12,124 bases of DNA. Source: an uncultured Propionibacterium sp. Its GTDB lineage: Bacteria; Actinomycetota; Actinomycetes; Propionibacteriales; Propionibacteriaceae. Position numbers and translations under genes: made by a program. Where the stretch lies: NCBI GenBank assembly GCA_938036835.1, contig CALHWB010000062.1:1-12124 (forward strand), in the 5' to 3' direction. The notes under the pieces are model-generated. The model was not told where the DNA came from and made no database searches. It saw nothing but the letters and a program-made list of their open reading frames with translations. Shown one piece after another: positions 1 to 5,974 of the stretch (the stretch's first letter is position 1; the number at the start of each line of letters is the position of its first letter).

Positions 1-1
1 C

Positions 2-406
2 GGCACCTCGATGGGTGAGATAGTCCAGGGTGTGACTGCGGTCAACGAGGGCCCCGGGGCCAACGAGTTCGCGGAGTTCATGAAAGGCACATCCGCGTCC
101 CCGGATGCGATTGGCAAGGCAAAAGACGATGCCGGAGAGTTTGCAGCCGCCTGCTCCGCCGCCGCACAGAAGCTTACCGACACGGTGACCGCCATGGACG
201 CGGCCACCGACATCGTTGATGCCAAGTATAGCTCGTACGCTGCGATCGTTAACGCCTTTACCGGTGGTGGTCCGCCTAATCCAGACTTCTATGCCCAGAC
301 AGAATGCAAGGATATGTGGAAAAAAATGCTTGACCTGCAAGAGAGCGCGGTCAAGGAGATCGAGGGTATCTTTTCTTTCGCGGTGGACATTCCTTCAGAC
401 ATTTAA
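2..406 (+). CDS. Hypothetical small protein, probably 5'-truncated by the window edge
   Basis: The frame is open from base 2 through the TAA at 404-406. The first ATG is at 11 (131 aa from there), but only ten bases precede it and they show no ribosome binding site, so the gene may well begin outside the window. The visible protein is soluble-looking and mostly helical: an alanine-rich segment (about residues 35-75 from the ATG), then a Gly/Pro-rich turn (GGGPPNP) and a second amphipathic helix rich in Lys/Glu. There is no signal peptide, membrane segment or WXG motif, so an ESX/WXG100 assignment is not supported. I do not recognise the family. Its place just before another small gene and a lipoprotein gene, all on the same strand, suggests a shared transcript, but nothing ties it to the defence-like operon on the other strand. 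Confidence 0.55.
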   Translation, partial: GTSMGEIVQGVTAVNEGPGANEFAEFMKGTSASPDAIGKAKDDAGEFAAACSAAAQKLTDTVTAMDAATDIVDAKYSSYAAIVNAFTGGGPPNPDFYAQTECKDMWKKMLDLQESAVKEIEGIFSFAVDIPSDI

Positions 407-438
407 GACTGACAAATACGACCGAGCCCGGGCGCGGC

Positions 439-657
439 ATGGTGATCGATGGGGCCCGAAGTCTATGGGAGCGGATGATCCCGGAACAGCGCCCGCCCGT
501 GCTCGGGCAACTGGTCATCCAGTATGATGCCGAGAACGGCATCGCGATCGACCCGGGTGACATCCATATGGAACCGGCCACCCGAAAGGAGACAGCCGAC
601 ACGATGAGCGAAAGCGAGTTCCGGGCGGTGATGGACGCTGCCGGAGTGAGCGTTTGA
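439..657 (+). CDS. Hypothetical 72-aa protein
   Basis: A short frame from the ATG at 439 to a TGA at 655-657, whose last base is the A of the next gene's ATG (TGATG). This one-base overlap is the best evidence that it is a real, translationally coupled gene. The protein is acidic, has no signal or membrane segment, and ends in a probable helix (MSESEFRAVMDAAGVSV). I cannot name a family. The start is uncertain: no clear Shine-Dalgarno sequence precedes 439, and the frame is open further upstream without another ATG. An internal ATG at 475 follows GGGAG too closely to be convincing. It starts 32 nt after the previous gene ends. Confidence 0.5.
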   Translation: MVIDGARSLWERMIPEQRPPVLGQLVIQYDAENGIAIDPGDIHMEPATRKETADTMSESEFRAVMDAAGVSV

Positions 658-1727
658 TGCCGCGCAGCGCCTGCCGGCGCCGCACATTCCTGAGCGTATC
701 CGGTGCCCTGGTGGGTCTCGGCATGACCGGTTGCCGCGGGTCGGACCCGGGCCCCGGCCAGGACGCGTCCCTGCCCAGTTGCCTGCGGGGCATGGCTACC
801 GTGGCCGAGGCATCCCCGGGCCAGGCGAACCAGCCGCGCGAAGCGGAACCCCAGCCCAATCACCTGGTGGTCAGCACCGAATCCGAGCCGAGAGTGGCAT
901 CGGTGGTTCCCCTGGCCGATCGGGGTGGGGTGCTGCGGGTCTGGTCGGCGGCATCCGGCGAGCTGCGGCATTCCTACCGGATCGATGCCCCCGCGACGCT
1001 GCGCTGGCAGGCCGGCCGGCCGGTGGTGCTGTGGCCGGACTTTCAGGATGTGGTGCTGCTGAACGTCGACACCGGCGTGCTGGGCAGGCTGCGCACCGAG
1101 CATGCCCAGGTGGACAACCCCAACGGCCCACAGGCCGCCTTCTCCGCGGTGGCAACCGCCGATCTGCTGGCCACCATCGGCTATGACAATACGGTCCGGG
1201 TGCACTCGCTGAACTCCTGCGGCGAGCAGCGACGCTTCAACGTGGGCGAATCGGTGCTGCAGGTCGATCTGCGTACCGACGGCACGGTGCTGGTGCTGCA
1301 CAAATCGGGGCTGAGCATGGCCGGCCCGAAAGACTCCCAGCTGACCTTGGTGGCGCACCCGCAAGGCCCCAACGCGTTCGTTCAAACCGCCAAGGTCGCG
1401 GTAGCGGTCAGCAACTGGAGCGCCCGGGTTTTCAACGACTGGGAACCCGGGGCCCGCCTGGAATGGAATGTGGCCGAACCGCTGGTGGGCGGCGCCATCC
1501 GCGCCGACGGCGCACTGTTCGCGGGCTGCCTGCCGCAGACCCACCGGCTGGTCGTGTTCCAGACCGCCGACGGCGAACGCCGCGAGATCAAACTGCCTTC
1601 AGCCAGCCGGCAGGCCGTCTTCGACCCCGACGGCGGGCTGTACACCATCCACCTGCGCGAAGGCGTCATCGCCTGGGATGCCGAGACCGGTACGGAATCG
1701 CGCCGCTTCGAACTGCCCGCCCGCTGA
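657..1727 (+). CDS. Tat-exported lipoprotein with WD40/YVTN-like beta-propeller
   Basis: A 356-aa protein starting at the ATG at 657, which shares one base with the upstream stop codon and has GGAG about ten bases before it. A TTG at 654 in the same frame is a less likely start. The N-terminus shows a twin-arginine signal (RRRTFLS, residues 7-13), a short hydrophobic stretch and a lipobox-like MTGC with Cys26, so export by Tat and lipid anchoring outside the membrane is predicted. The mature part from about residue 75 is a series of beta-rich repeats of the WD40/YVTN type, for example VLRVWSAASGE, NTVRVHSLNSCGE, LVVFQTADGE and VIAWDAETGTE. This is a scaffold or ligand-binding fold with no catalytic motif that I can identify. 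It is the last gene of the + strand block and faces the end of the defence-like operon. Function unknown; a structural or sensing role is inference. Confidence 0.8.
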   Translation: MPRSACRRRTFLSVSGALVGLGMTGCRGSDPGPGQDASLPSCLRGMATVAEASPGQANQPREAEPQPNHLVVSTESEPRVASVVPLADRGGVLRVWSAASGELRHSYRIDAPATLRWQAGRPVVLWPDFQDVVLLNVDTGVLGRLRTEHAQVDNPNGPQAAFSAVATADLLATIGYDNTVRVHSLNSCGEQRRFNVGESVLQVDLRTDGTVLVLHKSGLSMAGPKDSQLTLVAHPQGPNAFVQTAKVAVAVSNWSARVFNDWEPGARLEWNVAEPLVGGAIRADGALFAGCLPQTHRLVVFQTADGERREIKLPSASRQAVFDPDGGLYTIHLREGVIAWDAETGTESRRFELPAR

Positions 1728-1785
1728 TGGCCAGCCGGGCCGGCTGACGACGCCGGTCGCAGGCAATACCGGTTCGCTCGCCCAC

Positions 1786-1839
1786 CGGCGCGGGCAGACC
1801 CGCGTCCGCGACTGCCCGCGCCGCCGGTTCAGTTCTTTT
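1786..1839. terminator. GC-rich stem-loop between convergent genes, probable bidirectional terminator
   Basis: Bases 1786-1797 (CGGCGCGGGCAG) and 1812-1823 (CTGCCCGCGCCG) form a perfect 12-bp stem with a 14-nt loop. It lies in the 101-bp gap between two convergent genes. Read on the + strand it is followed by a short T-rich run (TTCTTTTC, 1833-1840), which overlaps the last codons of the opposite ATPase gene, so it fits a factor-independent terminator for the + strand genes. On the - strand no T-run follows, so termination there would rest on the hairpin alone. A smaller imperfect palindrome lies at 1732-1746. Confidence 0.55.
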
Positions 1840-4800
1840 CGAAACCGGAACCGGGGTCGAATTTGAGGACGCGTGCGTTCTCGCCGATGGTTCGGATCTC
1901 GGTGTCGTCGAATCCCTCGGTTTTCACCGCTTGGATGTCGATGGTGATCTCCAGGCGGGCCCCTGCCCCGGCGAGCCGGTCGATGATCTCCCGGGTGATG
2001 TTCCCGATATCGCGGGAATAGCGTTCGGGATCGACCTTCACCGAGCCGAAGAAGCGTGCGGCCGCGGCCTTGGCCGTCTCGCCCAGCCCGGGTTCGGCGG
2101 TTCCGCCGGCATCCCCGCTGCCCGGCGGAACCCGCACCGGGGCTACCCGCGTCCCGTTTCGCTCGCCGACCGCCGCCGGGAAAGCGGTTTCCTGGGCGGC
2201 GCGGTCGGCGTCGAGCTGTTCCTGGGCGCGGGCAGGGTCCACCAGCAGGGTGCTGTCGGTCACCTGGATCGTCGCGTTCGGGTCGGGCGGCAGCACCAGC
2301 CCCCGGTAGCGGCCGGTTTCCGGATCCTTGCCCGCCGCGATGCCGAAGCGTTCGTTCTCCAGCAGGACGGCGGTAAGCGCACCCTGGATGGCCGCATCCA
2401 GCACCTCGCGTTTCACCAGCCGATGCAGGTAGATGTGGCGGGTGAAATACCCCCACAACTCGCCGACGCTGAACTCACCGGTTTCACGCCACCTAGTGCC
2501 GAGTTCCTCATGCAGAGTGGCCCCGAGGGTCTCCGCCCCGAGCCTGGCGACCAGCAGATCGTCGCGTTGCAGCTTGTGGGACACCCGCTCCGCCAAGGAT
2601 CTCCCGCCGGAATCGGGCACCTTCTCGGCCATCAACTCGAAAGGCTGCGTCGGCTCGGGTTGCACGGGGTAGGCCGCCCAGATGAAGGTGCCGCGAATAC
2701 GGTCCGCGACCACCCGGTCGGAATTGCCCACCTGCTCGCCGGCCTGTTTCCGCTGCTGGGCGGACAGGTTGAGGGATTCGCTGGTTTCCTGAACCTGTTT
2801 CCACCCGAGGTAGCTGCGCGTCGCCGCCGCCAGACCCTCCAGCTGATTCCGGTCCGCCAGCAGGAATACCACGGTGTTGCGGTGAATGCGCTGGCTAGCA
2901 CCCCTAGCCTCGACGGCGTCGTGAACCCACCGGTATGTTCCGGAATCCCGGCCCTCCTGTTTGCGCCAGGCATACCGGGGGTGGGCGATGACCAGGCGCA
3001 CATCCTCCAGGTCGGGGACGTCGGCGCTCGATTCCGGGGCGATATGCACCCGGTCGAACACGTCGCGCACCCGTTCCTCGGCGCGCAGGCGGCGGGTGAT
3101 CTCGTTCCACACCCTCTCGGGATCCTCGCGGAGCCGTTCGGCGTAGTCATTGGCGGTCTTGGTGACCGAAGGCTGCGTATCGAACCAGTAATGCCCCTGC
3201 TCCTCGTAGAAGTAGGTGGATCGCTGGGCCAGCAGTTCGAGGGCGCTGCCGAAATTGCCCAGCGCGTCACCGGGAATCGCGGTGCCGAGCCACAGGTACT
3301 GCTTGTCGAGGCCCTTGTGGGTGCTTTTGATGCGCGGGGCCGCCCCCATGAAGATCGTGCGGGCGAGACGCTGGGTGACGAATCGCTGCCCCAGGTTCGG
3401 GCGGTCCAGGTCGATGCGTTGCGCCATGCAGCCGGGGCCGTCGATGTCGGAGTCGATGATCGGTTTCCACTGATCCTCCAGATACTGGGTCAGATCGGTG
3501 TTCACCGTCGTCGCGTCCAGCGGCACGGTGCCGGGGAGGATCAGCGGCGAGGCATCCTCGGATTTCCACAGCTCGTGGACTATCGACGACACGAGCTTCA
3601 GCACACCGCGGGTGCGTTGGAATCGGCCCAGGGTGGACCAGTCCTCGTAGAGCCGGTCCAGCAGTTCGGGATGAAGCGGGTAGAAGGCGCGGATTCGTTT
3701 CTCGTATTCGTCGCTGACCTTCGCGGCATCGCGCGGGAAAAGCGCCGCATTGTGCTGGTAGAAGGTCACGAAGCTGCGGGCCACCGCGGCGATGGTGCCG
3801 AGCGCCGCGGCATCCGTGGGCTGGAACAGCCGGCGGCGGACTATCTCGAACGATTCGTTCTTGCTGGACGGCCGCCACTGATCCGCCACCCGGCGGATCA
3901 CGTTCTGCAGACGCTCCAACGCGAGCTGGCCGTTCGTGCCGCCGATCTCGATGTCGCTGCCGGCACCGGCCGTCCCCGTGTCCGAGGCCGGGATCGACAC
4001 CACCAGCATCGCCCCCGGCACGGACCGGACGATCTCGGTCAGCGACTGGGCGAAGGTGAACTGCGTCTCGAATGAACCGGCCGGCAGCTCCCTGTCCGTG
4101 ACGAGCTGCCGGGCGTAGGCGACCCATTCGTCGATCAGGATCAGCGCCGGCGCGTACTGCTGGATCAGGGCCCGCAGGGCCGATCCGGGATTGGTCCCGG
4201 CCCGGTCTGAATCCGCGATCAGCTCGTAGGCCGCCCGCCCGCCCAGCTGCCAGGCGAGTTCCCCCCACAGCGTGCGGACCTCGGTGCCGTCCGGTTTGAT
4301 GAGCGGAGACCCGGCCTGCAGGTAGGTTCCGACCAGGGCGACCCGCCGCACCCCGAGTTTCTCGAGCCGGGGGTTGCCGTTCCCGGCGACGAGGTCCTGG
4401 ATCTCCTGGGGCATGCTCCGCGCGGGAATGCCGCCGAACAGGTGGTAGAGGGCCAGCATCGAATGGGTTTTGCCGCCACCGAAATTGGTTTGAAGGTTCA
4501 CCACGGGGCTGGCGTTGCCGTCGCCGCTCAGGCGGCGCAGGGCCCGGCTGAGCAGATCGTGCAGGCCCTCGGTGAGGTAGGTGCGGGTGAAGAACTCCAC
4601 CGGGTCGCCGTACTCGGGGCTGGTGGCCTGGCCGGTGTGCACCAGGTGCAGGTCGGCGGCGAACTCCGAGGCGGTGAACTCGCCGCGCGCCACGTCGTCG
4701 TGGGGGTGGATCACCTCACGCCACGGCTTCAGCCCGCCGCCCGGTTTGAGTGAGACCCTTCTCGTCTTCTTCGTCTGCTGGCGGGTCTGGTCCTCGTAGA

Positions 4801-5224
4801 CGGTGCGCTGCAGATCGGCGCGCATCTTGCGCACATCGGCCGCGGAATCGGCGGAACCCACCGCCTGGAGGAGCCGTTCGATGGTGTCGAGGGCGCGTGC
4901 GGTGTCGTCGGAACCGAACGGCGCGTTGTGGGCCCACTGGTTGCGGGTCTCCCGCAGCTCCGAGGCGAAACCCTGCTGCGCCCGGGACAGCACGTCCCTG
5001 AATTCGTAGCCGCGTTCGGTGATCGCCCGCAACTGCACCTGCACGTCCTGCTTGGTGAAGGTCTGGGGTGCCCGCCCCCTGCGCCGCGCGTCCTCGCTGG
5101 CCCACCGCGCCGGCCAGTCCGCCGAGCCGTAAACCTTGGTCATCACCTCGTCCACCACGTCCTGGAGGCCTTCGGAGAGCAGATCGAAGGCCCTGCTGAC
5201 TCGGTCCCGGTTGTTCAATGCCAT
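1829..5224 (-). CDS. Swt1-type HEPN + DUF499 (BrxC/PglY-like) large P-loop ATPase
   Basis: A 1131-aa protein that starts at the ATG at 5224 with AGGAG (5231-5235) six bases upstream and ends at 1829. Residues 1 to about 145 match the Swt1-family HEPN domain, with the RNase-type motif RNQWAH (R94 to H99). A DUF499 ATPase core follows: Walker A NFGGGKTHS (residues 247-255), Walker B LILIDEW with D365/E366, and a sensor-like strand MLVVSIPASD near residue 410. The middle and C-terminal parts (YFYEEQGHYWFDTQPSVTK, then the tail ending near ENARVLKFDPGSGFEKN) resemble the BrxC/PglY type of large ATPases as I know them. The length is normal for the family, and no frameshift or missing motif is seen. 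Such ATPases are core parts of BREX-like phage defence. Here the gene is the last of an operon with a methylase and a helicase. The HEPN domain could give the protein RNase activity, which is inference. Its ribosome binding site lies at the end of the broken nuclease reading frame. Confidence 0.9.
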   Translation of the reverse strand: MALNNRDRVSRAFDLLSEGLQDVVDEVMTKVYGSADWPARWASEDARRRGRAPQTFTKQDVQVQLRAITERGYEFRDVLSRAQQGFASELRETRNQWAHNAPFGSDDTARALDTIERLLQAVGSADSAADVRKMRADLQRTVYEDQTRQQTKKTRRVSLKPGGGLKPWREVIHPHDDVARGEFTASEFAADLHLVHTGQATSPEYGDPVEFFTRTYLTEGLHDLLSRALRRLSGDGNASPVVNLQTNFGGGKTHSMLALYHLFGGIPARSMPQEIQDLVAGNGNPRLEKLGVRRVALVGTYLQAGSPLIKPDGTEVRTLWGELAWQLGGRAAYELIADSDRAGTNPGSALRALIQQYAPALILIDEWVAYARQLVTDRELPAGSFETQFTFAQSLTEIVRSVPGAMLVVSIPASDTGTAGAGSDIEIGGTNGQLALERLQNVIRRVADQWRPSSKNESFEIVRRRLFQPTDAAALGTIAAVARSFVTFYQHNAALFPRDAAKVSDEYEKRIRAFYPLHPELLDRLYEDWSTLGRFQRTRGVLKLVSSIVHELWKSEDASPLILPGTVPLDATTVNTDLTQYLEDQWKPIIDSDIDGPGCMAQRIDLDRPNLGQRFVTQRLARTIFMGAAPRIKSTHKGLDKQYLWLGTAIPGDALGNFGSALELLAQRSTYFYEEQGHYWFDTQPSVTKTANDYAERLREDPERVWNEITRRLRAEERVRDVFDRVHIAPESSADVPDLEDVRLVIAHPRYAWRKQEGRDSGTYRWVHDAVEARGASQRIHRNTVVFLLADRNQLEGLAAATRSYLGWKQVQETSESLNLSAQQRKQAGEQVGNSDRVVADRIRGTFIWAAYPVQPEPTQPFELMAEKVPDSGGRSLAERVSHKLQRDDLLVARLGAETLGATLHEELGTRWRETGEFSVGELWGYFTRHIYLHRLVKREVLDAAIQGALTAVLLENERFGIAAGKDPETGRYRGLVLPPDPNATIQVTDSTLLVDPARAQEQLDADRAAQETAFPAAVGERNGTRVAPVRVPPGSGDAGGTAEPGLGETAKAAAARFFGSVKVDPERYSRDIGNITREIIDRLAGAGARLEITIDIQAVKTEGFDDTEIRTIGENARVLKFDPGSGFEKN

Positions 5225-5233
5225 CGGTGTCTC

Positions 5234-5968
5234 CTACGACGTGGTGCCTGCGGGTCGGGTGTGCTCAGTCATCGGGATCCTCGGGTGCCGGGGTGATCTG
5301 ACGTCGGGCGATCCGTTCCCGGGCGTCCCGGTAGATCTCCTGGATGCGTGTCTCAAGTTTCTCCTTGGGCGGCAGTGTGGTCCAGTACTCGGCCACTCCG
5401 CCGGGATCACCGACCAGCCCAGCGTCTGGGCGTTGGCGATCTCCTTGCGCTCGTAGCCGTGACGCCCGATGAGTTCCCGCAACGCCCGGACGCTCAGCCG
5501 CGCGTTGACGGCCTGGTCGATGTAGTAGGCCCGCGCCTCCGGAGACCGGACCGGCAGGAGGGTCAGGATGTGGCTCCAGCTCAATTGTCGCGACAGTGAT
5601 ACGACAATCTCCTCGTCAGAGAAGACCTGGGAGAACTGGATCATGCGGTACAGGTTCGCTCTGGTGAAACCTCGGCCGAACCTCCGAGTCAATTGTGGCT
5701 CCAGTGAAGCAACAATCTCTTTGGCGTAGTCAGCGCGGGTTTCACACAGGATCTCCGTATCGATCATCCGCCCGATGTGCCAATGCATCAAGGTCAGGGC
5801 CGCATCGGCCTGTGTGGCGACGGCGGCACGGGTCTGTTCGATGAGAGAAGAGACCCGTTCCAGCAGGGAGCCCTCCCCGGTCAGCGCCGCTTGGTGGAAG
5901 GGTGTGAGATCCGTCCCCGTGAAGATCTCGGGTCCCGGGGCCGGTCCTGGCTGGTTGTGTGTGGTCAT
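5234..5968 (-). pseudogene. Broken DUF1016/YhcG-family PD-(D/E)xK nuclease (catalytic core deleted, frameshifted)
   Basis: The reading frame opens at the ATG at 5968, six bases after the methylase stop. Residues about 35-180 are a clear DUF1016 N-terminal domain, with hallmarks such as RRFGRGFTRANLYRMIQFSQ, QLSWSHILTLLP and GYERKEIANAQ. Intact family members continue for about 150 residues with a PD-(D/E)xK nuclease core. Here the frame instead runs into a Pro/Arg-rich tail typical of out-of-frame high-GC DNA and stops at 5234-5236. Within that tail, another frame (about 5420 down to a TGA at 5265-5267) encodes GGVAEYWTTLPPKEKLETRI and then IYRDARERIARRQ, which is what I recall as the family's extreme C-terminus. 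So both ends survive but the middle (about 450 bp) is deleted, with the junction near 5400-5435 and a frame change. The product, if made, could still bind through the N-terminal domain but cannot cut. The gene sits inside the operon between methylase and ATPase, and its stop codon overlaps the ATPase ribosome binding site. Confidence 0.8.
5583..5721. repeat. Two imperfect ~32-bp direct repeats inside the nuclease remnant
   Basis: Bases 5583-5614 and 5690-5721 both begin CAATTGT and contain ACAATCTC near the end. By eye about 24 of 32 positions agree, with starts 107 bp apart. On the coding strand they encode the similar peptides EIVVSLSRQL and EIVASLEPQL, two helices of the DUF1016 domain. 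Each unit also carries short inverted arms (ATTGT with ACAAT). The likeness probably reflects related helices in the protein fold rather than a mobile or regulatory repeat. Confidence 0.4.
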
Positions 5969-5974
5969 GGTGGG

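Noticed and set aside
1..16. Similarity of the first 16 bases to 8025-8040 as a possible attachment-site repeat
   Set aside because: About 14 of 16 matches within coding DNA of high GC is within chance, and the second copy lies inside the methylase gene, not at a cassette edge.
320..326. Run of seven A in the first gene, and a run of six A at 7374-7379 in the methylase gene, as phase-variation switches
   Set aside because: Both are short, in frame within plausible coding sequence, and no alternative frame beyond them extends a recognisable protein. Too weak to claim slippage.
351..1544. 397-codon - strand frame opposite the lipoprotein gene
   Set aside because: The + strand frame has a Tat signal, a lipobox and propeller repeats, while the - strand frame is Gly/Arg/His rich without a domain and spans several + strand genes.
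1931..4075. 714-codon open frame on the + strand
   Set aside because: It lies fully antisense to the intact ATPase gene. Its composition (Val, Gly, Arg, His and Leu rich, no recognisable domain) is the usual mirror of a high-GC gene.
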